Positions 1 to 10,621 of a DNA stretch of 64,000 nt are shown in pieces (the stretch's first letter is position 1; each line of letters begins with the position of its first letter). The notes under the pieces were generated by a model. That model did no database searches, was not told the DNA's origin, and saw only the letters and a program-made list of their open reading frames with translations. Position numbers and translations under genes: made by a program. The stretch comes from Chimaeribacter coloradensis (GTDB lineage: Bacteria; Pseudomonadota; Gammaproteobacteria; Enterobacterales; Enterobacteriaceae): assembly GCF_002858715.1 (NCBI RefSeq), contig NZ_PJZH01000010.1, forward strand, positions 62,001 to 126,000. Reading direction: 5' to 3'.

Positions 1-353
1 CGCTGAATAAGCTGGGGCCACAGCCTGACCACCATCTGCAGGTGGAAATCGAACAGCCGCTCGAGCCGGGTCAGAAAGTAGAGCTGGGCATCACGGAAGG
101 CAGCCTGTTGCGTTCCGCTTTGCTGGTGTATATGACGCCGCTGGCGGGGGTTCTGCTGGGCGGTGGCCTGATGCAGATGGGCTTCAACAGCGATCTTTTT
201 GCTTTGCTGGGCGCAGTCATCGGCGGCACTGCGGGCTTCCTGACCGCGCGCTACCTGGCAAAACATACCACGAATGAGCAGAGCTACCAGCCGGTGGTGC
301 TGCAGGTTGGCCTGCCGCCGACCGCCTTCCGTATGCAGAATGACCTCTCCTGA
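1..353 (+). CDS. rseC: SoxR-reducing system protein RseC, C-terminal part
   Basis: The gene enters from the left edge; the reading frame is open from base 3 and reads LNKLGPQ, then a PGQKVELGITEGSLL stretch typical of RseC. Two membrane segments follow (YMTPLAGVLLGGGLMQM and LLGAVIGGTAGFLTA). The N-terminal cytoplasmic part with its conserved cysteines lies outside the window. RseC is an inner-membrane protein tied to the Rsx/Rnf electron-transfer complex that re-reduces SoxR, and it is the last gene of the rpoE-rseABC operon, normally followed by lepA. Here an unrelated minus-strand gene separates the two. A GC-rich dyad just after the stop (about 362-392) could be the operon terminator. Confidence 0.93.
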   Translation, partial: LNKLGPQPDHHLQVEIEQPLEPGQKVELGITEGSLLRSALLVYMTPLAGVLLGGGLMQMGFNSDLFALLGAVIGGTAGFLTARYLAKHTTNEQSYQPVVLQVGLPPTAFRMQNDLS

Positions 354-461
354 TCTCTCTTAACGCGCCGCGGCCTGTGGCGCATTAACACGTTTTATAC
401 CTTTCCCCTGTTTTCGCAGCCGATGCCTGCAAAGAACCGCTTACTTCATGCAGCAGCCTGA

Positions 462-1280
462 TCAGGTACGAATCGGGATCCGGCTCTGGATCATATGCTC
501 AATCAGCGCAATAAACAGATCGGCACTGAACAGCGAGATATAGGGGATAGAGAACAATACCCGGTCCTGGGCATCCAGCAATTCAATGGCGTCACCCGGC
601 CCACCTGACACAATATGGTGCACCTCATCAATCGGGATCATCTGGTCTTCTGTGCTGAGTGACAGGGCGCTCAGCCGCAGCTGCTTCTCTTTCATCATCA
701 GGAAATTACGTGACAACAGCCTTTTCAGCAGGCTGCGGCTGGGGCAAAGATAAAAAAAGCTCACATGGCCGTCATTGGCCAGCATGGTCAGGGCGGCCGG
801 ACCACGGTGAATCAATTGCTGATTGATAATCACCTCAATCAAACGGGCTGACCCGGCGACATTCGGGGAGATCTTATTCCAGGCGCTGTATATATCCGTG
901 CGGAAAGCCAGAGCATTGATTAATTTGCCGGTATAGTTACCGCTGCGGTAACGGTAAATATCACAGATTCTTTCAAAAGGAATAAAGTGATCCTTTTGGT
1001 CATGCTGATTAATCACCAAAATACCGTTTTCATGCAGCTGGTAGGTCTGTTTGGGTTTAATGAGATGACGCAGGAACATTAATGTAATGCCCAGCACGAC
1101 ACAGGCCATACCTGCCAACAGCGTGAACTGAACCCGGTCATCCTCTGCGCGTTCTGCGGTGAGCAAAAACAGAAACAGTACCGCCCCCGCCAACATCAGT
1201 AACGCAGAAATGACAATGGTTATCCACGAGTTGGTTTTAGCAAAACCATGGCGGCTGAGTAACCGTCCTTCCTCGATCAT
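462..1280 (-). CDS. hypothetical membrane protein inserted between rseC and lepA
   Basis: 272 residues, not recognised as a named family. Two hydrophobic segments near the N-terminus (about residues 19-41 and 52-71) form a likely membrane hairpin. About 200 mostly soluble residues follow, with alternating beta-type stretches (for example YQLHENGILVINQ, then FIPFERICDIYRYRSG), as in small membrane-anchored proteins with a beta-rich cytoplasmic domain. It is convergent with rseC and divergent from lepA. Base composition is clearly more AT-rich than the genes around it, and E. coli has no gene at this point, so acquisition is likely. Function unknown. Confidence 0.7.
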   Translation of the reverse strand: MIEEGRLLSRHGFAKTNSWITIVISALLMLAGAVLFLFLLTAERAEDDRVQFTLLAGMACVVLGITLMFLRHLIKPKQTYQLHENGILVINQHDQKDHFIPFERICDIYRYRSGNYTGKLINALAFRTDIYSAWNKISPNVAGSARLIEVIINQQLIHRGPAALTMLANDGHVSFFYLCPSRSLLKRLLSRNFLMMKEKQLRLSALSLSTEDQMIPIDEVHHIVSGGPGDAIELLDAQDRVLFSIPYISLFSADLFIALIEHMIQSRIPIRT

Positions 1281-1841
1281 AACGGGTATCCTTGTAACCT
1301 GAATAATTTGAAAAAATCAAAATAATGGTGAAACCACGTTTAAAATCATTATTGTTTACGCTCTCCAGGCGAGTACTCTATCTAGTCTACTGTGGGTAAA
1401 GGTGTAAATGAGCATTATCCTAAAGCCCGCGCGCAGGCAGAGAAGGCAAGGCGGAAAGCGAAATAAAAAAGCGGGCAGGGAAGGGGGTTCAATAATATGA
1501 AACTTTAAGGTTTCACTATTTCCCTTAGTAATTTTAAGGAGAAGGCGCAAAAGAGTAAGGATAAATAGCGGGGCTTTTATGCCGGGCGGCAAACGTTTTT
1601 CTCTTTCCTGTCAGCGCCTGTTGCACCTTCACACATCTTATTTACCCCTTTGCTGCCACTTTTGCGCGATGATATCCATAATTAAGCGATAGCATGGCGG
1701 ATGACTAGGCTTTCACTGGCCCGGCATGTAGAATGCTGCGACTCAGGCGTAAGAGAGCCAACCTACTCACCGTCGCTTCTTGTCCATGCGTGTCCCCATA
1801 GGCGAGCGATTCAGAAATACCAAGGCAGAAAAACTTTTATA
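1281..1841. other. gene-free, AT-rich intergenic region upstream of lepA
   Basis: 560 bases without a convincing gene. The left two thirds (to about 1690) are AT-rich like the neighbouring unknown gene and probably belong to the same insertion. The right part is GC-richer and should hold the lepA promoter: TAGAAT at 1729-1734 preceded by TG is a possible extended -10 box, without a good -35. A short minus-strand open frame (1356-1592) has no Shine-Dalgarno sequence and no recognisable protein. No tRNA or clear terminator was found. Confidence 0.5.
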
Positions 1842-3641
1842 ATGAAGCATATACGAAACTTCTCCATTATTGCCCATATTGACCACGGTAAGTCGACGCT
1901 GTCCGACCGTATTATTCAGATTTGCGGTGGGCTCTCCGATCGTGAAATGGCCTCTCAGGTGCTGGATTCCATGGACCTGGAGCGTGAACGCGGCATTACC
2001 ATCAAAGCGCAGAGCGTGACGCTGGACTATAAAGCGCTGGACGGCCAGACCTACCAGCTTAACTTCATCGACACCCCGGGCCACGTTGACTTCTCGTATG
2101 AGGTCTCCCGTTCGCTGGCGGCCTGTGAAGGCGCACTGCTGGTGGTGGATGCAGGGCAGGGCGTAGAGGCACAGACCCTCGCCAACTGCTATACCGCTAT
2201 CGAGATGGACCTGGAAGTGGTGCCGGTACTGAACAAGATTGACCTGCCGGCGGCCGATCCCGATCGTGCGGCGCAGGAGATCGAAGACATCGTCGGCATC
2301 GACGCCGCGGACGCCGTGCGCTGTTCAGCGAAAACCGGCGTGGGCGTGCCGGATGTGCTGGAGCGTCTGGTGCGTGACATCCCGGAGCCGCAGGGCGACC
2401 CGGCCGCGCCGCTGCAGGCACTGATCATCGACTCCTGGTTCGACAACTACCTCGGCGTGGTGTCCCTGATCCGTATCAAAAACGGCACCCTGCGCAAAGG
2501 TGACAAAATCAAGGTGATGAGCACCGGGCAGACCTACAACGCTGACCGCCTCGGCATCTTTACCCCGAAACAGCTGGATCGTGACGTCCTGAACTGTGGT
2601 GAAGTGGGCTGGCTGGTCTGTGCGATCAAAGACATCCTCGGGGCACCGGTGGGCGATACCCTGACGCTGGCCCGCCAGCCGGCAGACAAAGCGCTGCCCG
2701 GCTTTAAAAAGGTCAAACCGCAGGTGTATGCCGGTCTGTTCCCGATCAGTTCAGACGATTATGAAGCCTTCCGTGATGCGCTCGGCAAACTGAGCCTGAA
2801 CGACGCCTCCCTGTTCTATGAGCCGGAAAGCTCCACCGCGCTGGGCTTCGGCTTCCGCTGTGGCTTCCTGGGCCTGCTGCACATGGAGATCATTCAGGAG
2901 CGTCTGGAGCGTGAATACGATCTGGATCTGATCACCACCGCGCCGACAGTGGTCTACGAAGTGGAAACCACTACCGGCGACGTCGTGTATGTTGACAGCC
3001 CCTCCAAGCTGCCGCCGCTGAACAACATCGCCGAACTGCGTGAGCCGATCGCCGAGTGCCACATGCTGATGCCGCAGGAGTACCTGGGCAACGTCATCAC
3101 GCTCTGTATCGAGAAGCGCGGTGTGCAGACCAACATGGTCTACCACGGCAACCAGGTGGCGCTGACCTATGAAATCCCGATGGCGGAAGTGGTGCTCGAC
3201 TTCTTCGACCGCCTGAAGTCCACGTCGCGCGGTTATGCGTCACTGGATTACAACTTCAAACGCTTCCAGTCCTCAGACATGGTGCGGGTTGACGTGCTGA
3301 TCAACAGCGAGCGTGTGGATGCGCTGGCCCTGATCACTCACCGTGACAACGCGCAGTACCGCGGCCGTGACCTGGTGGAGAAGATGCGTGAGCTGATCCC
3401 GCGTCAGCAGTTTGATATCGCGATTCAGGCGGCAATCGGTAACCACATCATTGCCCGCTCCACCGTGAAACAATTGCGTAAAAACGTCCTGGCAAAATGT
3501 TACGGCGGTGACGTCAGCCGTAAGAAAAAGCTGCTGCAGAAGCAGAAAGACGGTAAAAAACGCATGAAGCAGGTGGGTAACGTGGAGTTGCCGCAGGAAG
3601 CGTTCCTGGCCATTCTGCATGTTGGTAAAGACAGCAAATAA
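1842..3641 (+). CDS. lepA: translation elongation factor 4 (EF-4, LepA)
   Basis: Ribosome-binding GTPase that acts on translation initiation and elongation, including back-translocation of stalled ribosomes. The protein has G1 AHIDHGKS near residue 10, G3 DTPGH near 77 and G4 NKID near 131. EF-G-like domains follow, then the LepA-specific C-terminal domain ending [10 protein letters not shown]. The ATG at 1842 gives 599 residues, exactly the E. coli length, with the family start [12 protein letters not shown]; the frame is open further upstream but that extension has no family counterpart. lepB follows after 15 bases, the usual lepA-lepB operon. Confidence 0.97.
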   Translation: MKHIRNFSIIAHIDHGKSTLSDRIIQICGGLSDREMASQVLDSMDLERERGITIKAQSVTLDYKALDGQTYQLNFIDTPGHVDFSYEVSRSLAACEGALLVVDAGQGVEAQTLANCYTAIEMDLEVVPVLNKIDLPAADPDRAAQEIEDIVGIDAADAVRCSAKTGVGVPDVLERLVRDIPEPQGDPAAPLQALIIDSWFDNYLGVVSLIRIKNGTLRKGDKIKVMSTGQTYNADRLGIFTPKQLDRDVLNCGEVGWLVCAIKDILGAPVGDTLTLARQPADKALPGFKKVKPQVYAGLFPISSDDYEAFRDALGKLSLNDASLFYEPESSTALGFGFRCGFLGLLHMEIIQERLEREYDLDLITTAPTVVYEVETTTGDVVYVDSPSKLPPLNNIAELREPIAECHMLMPQEYLGNVITLCIEKRGVQTNMVYHGNQVALTYEIPMAEVVLDFFDRLKSTSRGYASLDYNFKRFQSSDMVRVDVLINSERVDALALITHRDNAQYRGRDLVEKMRELIPRQQFDIAIQAAIGNHIIARSTVKQLRKNVLAKCYGGDVSRKKKLLQKQKDGKKRMKQVGNVELPQEAFLAILHVGKDSK

Positions 3642-3656
3642 ATTTAAGGAGTCAGC

Positions 3657-4634
3657 ATGGCTAACATGTTTGCGCTGGGGTTGTTTCTTGCGACCCTGAT
3701 CACAGGGATTATCTGGTGTCTGGATCGCTTTGTCTGGGCACCGGCGCGCCGGAAAAAAACAGCGGCCATCCAGGCTCAGACGGCGGGCAATCTCGACAGC
3801 GCAACCCTGAAGAATGTCGTGAAGCAGCCGGGCTGGGTAGAGACCTGTGCCTCGGTGTTCCCGGTATTGTTCATCGTGTTTGTAGTGCGCTCCTTTATTT
3901 TTGAGCCGTTCCAGATCCCGTCCGGCTCCATGATGCCGACCTTGCTGATCGGGGATTTCATCGTGGTGGAGAAATTTGCCTACGGCCTGAAAGACCCGAT
4001 TACCCAGACGACGCTGATCCCTACCGGCCACCCGAAACGGGGTGACATTGTGGTGTTTAAATACCCGCGCGATACGCGGGTTGACTACATCAAGCGGGTA
4101 GTGGGCCTGCCGGGCGACCGGGTCAGTTACGATCCGGTCAGCAAGCGGGTGACTGTTCAGCCGGCCTGCAACAGTGACAGTAACTGCGATAAAGCGCTGG
4201 CGCTGACCTATTCGCAGGAGACCCCAAGCAACCTGGTGCAAACCTTCGGCCACAGCGCCGGCAGCGAAGCCTCCAGCGGGTTCTTTGATGTACCGCAGAG
4301 CGAAGCCGTGCCGGAAGGCGGCATCCGCCTGCGTGACCGTCAGGAGAACCTGGGCGGCGTCACGCACCACATTCTGGATGTGCCGGGCGCGCAGGACCAG
4401 CTGGGGATGTACTACCAGCAACCCGGCCAGCCGCTGGGCGTCTGGGTGGTGCCGGCCGGTCACTATTTCATGATGGGTGACAACCGGGACAACAGCGCTG
4501 ACAGCCGTTACTGGGGCTTTGTGCCGGAGAAGAATCTGGTCGGTAAAGCCACGGCCATCTGGATGAGTTTTGAGAAGCAGGAAGGCGAATGGCCGACCGG
4601 GGTACGCTTCAGCCGTATTGGTGGAATCCATTAA
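3657..4634 (+). CDS. lepB: signal peptidase I
   Basis: Inner-membrane serine protease that removes signal peptides from exported proteins. Two N-terminal membrane segments are visible (about residues 4-22 and 65-80). The catalytic serine lies in IPSGSMMPTL (Ser91) and the general base lysine in DYIKRVVG (Lys146), followed by the family motifs GDNRDNSADSR and RYWGFVPEKN. 325 residues against 324 in E. coli. A Shine-Dalgarno stretch AAGGAG sits just upstream of the ATG. It is co-transcribed with lepA and lies upstream of rnc. Confidence 0.97.
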   Translation: MANMFALGLFLATLITGIIWCLDRFVWAPARRKKTAAIQAQTAGNLDSATLKNVVKQPGWVETCASVFPVLFIVFVVRSFIFEPFQIPSGSMMPTLLIGDFIVVEKFAYGLKDPITQTTLIPTGHPKRGDIVVFKYPRDTRVDYIKRVVGLPGDRVSYDPVSKRVTVQPACNSDSNCDKALALTYSQETPSNLVQTFGHSAGSEASSGFFDVPQSEAVPEGGIRLRDRQENLGGVTHHILDVPGAQDQLGMYYQQPGQPLGVWVVPAGHYFMMGDNRDNSADSRYWGFVPEKNLVGKATAIWMSFEKQEGEWPTGVRFSRIGGIH

Positions 4635-4671
4635 TCCGGTCCATAAACGCAGCATTATGGCGCGACTCGTT

Positions 4672-4723
4672 GTAGAATAACCCCTTGAGCGATAAAAGTT
4701 GGCTCCTCATCCCAGAGGAGCCA
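4672..4723 (+). promoter_or_regulatory. rnc leader: promoter and putative RNase III-processed hairpin
   Basis: TAGAAT at 4672-4677 preceded by TG looks like an extended -10 box. About 20 bases downstream a perfect 9-bp stem, TGGCTCCTC at 4700-4708 and GAGGAGCCA at 4715-4723, encloses a six-base loop. In E. coli the rnc leader carries a hairpin that RNase III cuts, destabilising its own mRNA. The position and perfect pairing suggest the same autoregulatory element here, an inference from location and structure. Confidence 0.6.
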
Positions 4724-4813
4724 CTGCAAACGAAACAGCTTTGGATTGGCTTTGGGCGAAGCAGGCCTGTTCCGTATGCTGAAGTTTTTGACGCATTCTT
4801 GATCTATTGGTAA

Positions 4814-6399
<1,586 letters not shown>

Positions 6400-6405
6400 G
6401 GCGCA

Positions 6406-7149
6406 ATGCCGATGGAAGGCTGGCAGCGGGCATTTGTGTTGCATGGGCGGCCCTACAGTGAAACCAGCTTAATGCTGGATCTGTTCACGGAAGGGCACGG
6501 GCGGGTGCGGGTACTGGCAAAAGGTGCACGCAGCCGCCGTTCCAACCTGAAAGGCGCGCTGCAGCCTTTTACCCCCCTGCTGGTGCGCTGGGGCGGGCGC
6601 GGGGAAGTCAAAACCCTGCGCAATGCCGAACCGGTCTCCCTCTCCTTACCGCTCAGCGGCCTGATGCTCTATAGCGGTCTGTATGTTAACGAGCTGCTGG
6701 CCCGGGTGCTGGAGCCCGAAACCGACTGCGCTTCCCTGTTTTTTGATTACCTCAATTGCATCCAGTCTCTGGCGGCAGGGCAGGGCTCGCCGGAACAGGC
6801 GCTGCGCCGTTTTGAGCTGGCGCTGCTGGCCCACCTGGGGTACGGCGTGGATTTCCTGCACTGCGCCGGCAGCGGCGAGCCAGTGGCAGATGGGATGACC
6901 TACCGCTACCGGGAAGAGAAAGGGTTTATTGCCAGCCTGGTTATCGATAACCACAGCTTTACCGGCCTGCAACTCAAGGCGCTGGCGGAGCGCGAGTTCC
7001 CGGACAGCGATACCCTGCGCGCCGCCAAACGCTTTACCCGTATGGCGCTCAAGCCCTATCTGGGCGGCAAGCCGCTGAAAAGCCGTGAGCTGTTCCGCCA
7101 GTTCAATGTAAAAGCCCCTTCAGAAAAACCGCTCGACTCCACCGACTGA
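6406..7149 (+). CDS. recO: DNA repair protein RecO
   Basis: Mediator of the RecFOR pathway that loads RecA on SSB-coated gapped DNA. Starts [19 protein letters not shown] after MP, the OB-fold N-terminal domain typical of RecO, followed by a helical domain. 247 residues against 242 in E. coli, the difference lying at the C-terminus. The ATG at 6406 is six bases after era; an internal ATG at 6412 would give the E. coli-like start. Third gene of the rnc-era-recO operon. Confidence 0.95.
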   Translation: MPMEGWQRAFVLHGRPYSETSLMLDLFTEGHGRVRVLAKGARSRRSNLKGALQPFTPLLVRWGGRGEVKTLRNAEPVSLSLPLSGLMLYSGLYVNELLARVLEPETDCASLFFDYLNCIQSLAAGQGSPEQALRRFELALLAHLGYGVDFLHCAGSGEPVADGMTYRYREEKGFIASLVIDNHSFTGLQLKALAEREFPDSDTLRAAKRFTRMALKPYLGGKPLKSRELFRQFNVKAPSEKPLDSTD

Positions 7150-7221
7150 TTCCCCCGGTTCCCCCACACGGCCCCGGCAGTGTAAACTGCCTGCACCCCA
7201 ACCCTTTTTCCGAGGACTGTC

Positions 7222-7953
7222 ATGGCTGACCTATTGCTTGGTGTCAATATCGATCACATCGCCACGGTGCGTAACGCGCGCGGTACCATTTACCCCGATC
7301 CGGTTCAGGCAGCGTTTGTCTCTGAACAGGCGGGCGCGGACGGCATCACCGTGCATCTGCGTGAAGACCGTCGCCACATCACCGACCGCGACGTACGCAT
7401 CCTGCGCCAGACTATCCAGACGCGCATGAACCTGGAGATGGCCGTCACAGACGAGATGCTCGGCATCGCCTGTGAGCTTCAGCCGCATTTCTGCTGCCTG
7501 GTGCCGGAAAAGCGTCAGGAAGTGACCACCGAAGGCGGCCTGGATGTGGCCGGGCAACTGGACAAAATGACGGCGGCCGTAGAGCGGCTGACGCAGGCGG
7601 GCATTCTGGTCTCGCTGTTTATTGATGCCGATCTGCGCCAGATTGACGCTGCCGTGGCCGTCGGCGCGCCTTATATCGAAATCCATACCGGCGCGTATGC
7701 GGAAGCGGAGTCAACACAGGCGCAACTGGCGGAGCTGGAGCGCATCAAACGTGCCGCGGCCTACGCCGCCGGCAAAGGGCTGAAAGTCAACGCCGGCCAC
7801 GGCCTGACCTACCACAATGTGCAGCCGATCGCCGCCATTGCAGAGATGCATGAGTTGAATATCGGCCACGCCATTATCGGCCGCGCGGTGATCAGCGGCC
7901 TGGCGGATGCCGTGCGTGACATGAAAACCCTGATGCTGGATGCGCGCCGCTGA
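7222..7953 (+). CDS. pdxJ: pyridoxine 5'-phosphate synthase
   Basis: Catalyses the last ring-closing step of DXP-dependent vitamin B6 synthesis, joining 1-deoxyxylulose 5-phosphate and 3-amino-2-oxopropyl phosphate to give pyridoxine 5'-phosphate. TIM-barrel enzyme with the diagnostic start [18 protein letters not shown], the HLREDRRHI loop and the phosphate loop near [11 protein letters not shown]. 243 residues, full length. Its stop codon shares one base with the acpS start, showing tight coupling. Confidence 0.97.
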   Translation: MADLLLGVNIDHIATVRNARGTIYPDPVQAAFVSEQAGADGITVHLREDRRHITDRDVRILRQTIQTRMNLEMAVTDEMLGIACELQPHFCCLVPEKRQEVTTEGGLDVAGQLDKMTAAVERLTQAGILVSLFIDADLRQIDAAVAVGAPYIEIHTGAYAEAESTQAQLAELERIKRAAAYAAGKGLKVNAGHGLTYHNVQPIAAIAEMHELNIGHAIIGRAVISGLADAVRDMKTLMLDARR

Positions 7954-8336
7954 TGGCTATTCTCGGGCTGGGCACCGACATCGTTGAGATCGCGCGGATT
8001 GAGGCGGTGGTTGAGCGCAGTGGCGACCGGCTGGCGCAGCGCGTGCTCAGCGAAAATGAGTGGGCGCTCTATCAGCAGCACCAGCAGCCGGTACGGTTTC
8101 TGGCCAAACGCTTCGCTGTGAAAGAGGCCGCGGCCAAAGCGCTCGGTACCGGCATCCGGCATGGGCTGGCGTTTGAGCAGTTTGAAGTGGTCAACGATGC
8201 GCTGGGTAAACCGGGGCTGGTGTTCCATGCGCGTGCGGCAGAGGTGGCCGCCGAACTGGGCGTGACCTCGATCCACGTCACGCTGGCGGATGAGCGCCGC
8301 TACGCCTGTGCCACCGTGATTATCGAAGGGAAGTGA
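7953..8336 (+). CDS. acpS: holo-[acyl-carrier-protein] synthase
   Basis: Transfers the 4'-phosphopantetheine arm of CoA to apo-ACP, activating fatty acid synthesis. The family motifs [13 protein letters not shown] near the N-terminus and [13 protein letters not shown] in the middle carry the Mg2+ and CoA contacts. 127 residues against 126 in E. coli. Overlaps pdxJ by one base (TGATG). Convergent with yfhL, 21 bases away. Confidence 0.96.
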   Translation: MAILGLGTDIVEIARIEAVVERSGDRLAQRVLSENEWALYQQHQQPVRFLAKRFAVKEAAAKALGTGIRHGLAFEQFEVVNDALGKPGLVFHARAAEVAAELGVTSIHVTLADERRYACATVIIEGK

Positions 8337-8357
8337 CCTGATGCTGCATCGGGTGGG

Positions 8358-8612
8358 TCAGCCCACCAGGTGCAGTTCCACATACTTGTCCCACAGCTGT
8401 TCCTGGGTTTCCCTGTGCTGCGGATCGATAAGAATCGTCTTGTCGATCGGGCAGACCTGCTGGCAGGTGGGCGCATCATAATGGCCGATGCACTCGGTGC
8501 AGCGCGCCGGGTCAATCTCGTAAATCGTCTTTCCCATTGAAATGGCCTGGTTCGGGCATTCCGGCTCGCACATGTCGCAGTTGATGCATTTTTTGGTGAT
8601 CAGCAGGGCCAT
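8358..8612 (-). CDS. yfhL: 2x[4Fe-4S] ferredoxin YfhL
   Basis: Small soluble electron carrier of the Alvin-type (Allochromatium) ferredoxins. Two cluster motifs are visible: CINCDMCEPECP near the N-terminus, and a second with the CTEC start, the short insertion HYDAPTCQQVCP and a C-terminal helix. 84 residues. Position after acpS on the opposite strand is conserved in E. coli. Notable here because the ISC genes including fdx are missing further along, so this is the only ferredoxin seen in the window. Confidence 0.95.
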   Translation of the reverse strand: MALLITKKCINCDMCEPECPNQAISMGKTIYEIDPARCTECIGHYDAPTCQQVCPIDKTILIDPQHRETQEQLWDKYVELHLVG

Positions 8613-8699
8613 GATCGTCTCTTCATTAACATGGGGGAGGCGGAGTATACCAGAACCCCCGCGCCTTGCCGGCCTTAAGCCGCTCCTGCCTGATCCCGG

Positions 8700-9548
8700 T
8701 CAAACCAGTTTCTTCACCAGTGCCTCGCTGTGGCGGATATGCGACGAAGCGTGGTCGGCATCGTGCTGGATCAGCGCCATAAACAGCAGGTCAGTCAGGG
8801 CATATTGCGCCGTGCTGGCGGAGATCGCCGCGCCGCGGGTAGCGGGGCGTTCTGCCACGGTGTAAAGGCTATGATCGGCCCGCTGTTGCAGCCCATTGGG
8901 GGAGAAGCTGGTCAGTGCCAGCACGTTGGCCCCGGCTTGCCGGGCGACTTCTGCCGCCAGATTGATCTCCCGCCGTTCGCCGCTGAACGAAATCGCGAGC
9001 AGTAAATCATCCGCCGTTAACGCCTGGGCGGTGGCCAACTGGACATGGGTATCGGACTCGGCACTCGCCAGCACACCAATTTTCAACAGCTTATACGCCA
9101 GATCCTTTGCCGCCAGCCCTGACGCGCCGATCCCCACCAGCAACACCCGCCGTGCTGCGGCCAGCATGGACAACGCCTGCTGGAGCCGCTCCTCGCTGTT
9201 GATGTCCAGTGTGGCGCGCAGGGCCGCCTGCTTTTCCGCCAGCAACTTTTCGCCCACGGTTTTCAGGCTGTCGGTGTTGAGGATCTGGTTATGCACCGTG
9301 ACCGCTGCCTGATCCCCGGCCGTGGCGAGGCTTTCACTCAACGCCAGTTTCAGGGCCGGAAAACCGCGGTAGCCCAGCTTCTGGGCGAATTTCACCACGC
9401 TGGACTGGCTGACCCCCGCCTGCTGCGCCAGTTGTTGGGAGCTGAGGTGGCGGGCGCTCTCCGTGTGGGAGAGTAAAAAATCGGCCAGTTTGCGATCGTT
9501 CTGCGCCAGCGAATGATAGATCTGACGAATACGTAAAAAGCTGCTCAT
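8700..9548 (-). CDS. MurR/RpiR (YfhH-like) transcriptional regulator of murQP
   Basis: 282-residue RpiR-family repressor/sensor. The N-terminal helix-turn-helix spans about residues 20-65 with the family pattern AGVSQSSVVKFAQKLGYRGF. A SIS sugar-phosphate-binding domain occupies about residues 120-260 (GIGASGLAAKDLAYKL, then AISFSGERREI). The ATG at 9548 gives MSSFLRIRQIY; a longer frame upstream lacks homology. E. coli has the RpiR paralogue yfhH at this place without murQP, whereas here the gene is divergent from murQ and murP. That suggests it senses MurNAc-6-phosphate and controls them. The effector and target are inferred from context. Confidence 0.88.
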   Translation of the reverse strand: MSSFLRIRQIYHSLAQNDRKLADFLLSHTESARHLSSQQLAQQAGVSQSSVVKFAQKLGYRGFPALKLALSESLATAGDQAAVTVHNQILNTDSLKTVGEKLLAEKQAALRATLDINSEERLQQALSMLAAARRVLLVGIGASGLAAKDLAYKLLKIGVLASAESDTHVQLATAQALTADDLLLAISFSGERREINLAAEVARQAGANVLALTSFSPNGLQQRADHSLYTVAERPATRGAAISASTAQYALTDLLFMALIQHDADHASSHIRHSEALVKKLV

Positions 9549-9650
9549 AAATTCATTCCTGCAAAGGGCGACAGAGAGCGGCGCAAGCGCGCCATCGATC
9601 ACGATTTTGATCACCTGACAAATAAAGTAGCAAATTCTGCTCGTGTTAAA

Positions 9651-9696
9651 GAATAAAATATTCAATGATAATTTATCTTTTGTGAATTAAATATTC
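9651..9696. promoter_or_regulatory. tandem operator dyads between the RpiR regulator and murQ
   Basis: Two near-identical 13-bp palindromes, GAATAAAATATTC at 9651-9663 and GAATTAAATATTC at 9684-9696, lie just upstream of murQ. Their starts are 33 bp apart, close to three helical turns, which would place two dimers on the same DNA face. RpiR-family proteins bind GAA-N-TTC type dyads, so these are probable operators for the divergent regulator. The second dyad overlaps the region just before the murQ Shine-Dalgarno sequence. Confidence 0.65.
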
Positions 9697-9708
9697 AAAG
9701 GCGGCATC

Positions 9709-10602
9709 ATGAACCTAGGCAATCTGATTTCTGAAACCCGGAACCCGAACACCCTGCGGCTGGATGAGATGTCCACGCTGGAGATGGTGACGGCCTTCAA
9801 CCAGGAAGATCGTACCGTGCCTGAGGCGATCGCCCGGGTCCTGCCGCAGGTGGCAGAGGCGGTGGATCTGGCAGCGGCGGCCCTGCGCGCCGGTGGGCGC
9901 ATTATCTACCTCGGGGCCGGTACCAGCGGGCGGCTCGGCGTGCTGGACGCCTCAGAGTGCCCGCCGACCTTCGGCGTCGATCACGGCGTGGTGGTGGGGC
10001 TGATTGCCGGTGGGCCGGGCGCGCTGCTGAAAGCCGTGGAGGGCGCAGAGGACAGCCTGACGCTGGGCGCGGAGGATCTGCAGGCCATCGCGCTGGCCCC
10101 GCGCGATCTGGTGGTCGGGCTGGCCGCCTCGGGGCGCACCCCCTATGTGATTGGTGCATTGCGCCATGCGCGCCAGGCCGGGTGCGCCACGGTGGCGATC
10201 TCCTGCAACCCTGACTCGCCCATCGCCCGGGAGGCGCAGGTGGCTATCAGCCCGGTGGTGGGGCCGGAGGCGCTGACCGGCTCGACCCGGCTTAAGTCGG
10301 GCACCGCGCAAAAACTGGTGCTGAATATGATCTCCACCGGCGCGATGGTCAAAACCGGCAAGGTCTACCAGAACCTGATGGTGGATGTGAAAGCCACCAA
10401 TGTGAAGCTGGTGGATCGCGCCTGCCGCATCGTGGTGGAAGCCACCGGCGCAGAGCGGCATGACGCGGAACAGGCGTTGCAACAGACCGGCTTTGAGGTC
10501 AAGCCGGCCATTCTGATGATTCTGGCCCAGGTCACGGCTGATGAGGCCCGTCAACGCCTGGCACAACACAACGGCTATCTGCGCGCGGCGATCGCGGGCT
10601 GA
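9709..10602 (+). CDS. murQ: N-acetylmuramic acid 6-phosphate etherase
   Basis: Cleaves the lactyl ether of MurNAc-6-phosphate to GlcNAc-6-phosphate and D-lactate in cell-wall sugar recycling. SIS-fold enzyme. The start [11 protein letters not shown] is diagnostic, [20 protein letters not shown] contains the sugar-phosphate site and catalytic Glu, and [14 protein letters not shown] is near the C-terminal third. 297 residues against 298 in E. coli. Followed by the MurNAc PTS gene 19 bases later, so uptake and conversion form one operon. Confidence 0.97.
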   Translation: MNLGNLISETRNPNTLRLDEMSTLEMVTAFNQEDRTVPEAIARVLPQVAEAVDLAAAALRAGGRIIYLGAGTSGRLGVLDASECPPTFGVDHGVVVGLIAGGPGALLKAVEGAEDSLTLGAEDLQAIALAPRDLVVGLAASGRTPYVIGALRHARQAGCATVAISCNPDSPIAREAQVAISPVVGPEALTGSTRLKSGTAQKLVLNMISTGAMVKTGKVYQNLMVDVKATNVKLVDRACRIVVEATGAERHDAEQALQQTGFEVKPAILMILAQVTADEARQRLAQHNGYLRAAIAG

Positions 10603-10621
10603 GGCCGGATGGGGTGGAAAA

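Noticed and set aside
1356..1592. 78-residue minus frame in the AT-rich gap before lepA
   Set aside because: No Shine-Dalgarno, low-complexity cysteine/leucine-rich product and no recognised family.
1700..1841. tRNA-like sequence upstream of lepA
   Set aside because: No acceptor stem pairing, T-arm GTTCRA motif or CCA-compatible layout could be built.
3273..4655. 460-residue minus frame over lepA and lepB
   Set aside because: Composition is His/Arg/Gln-rich as in typical shadow frames; both plus-strand genes are certain.
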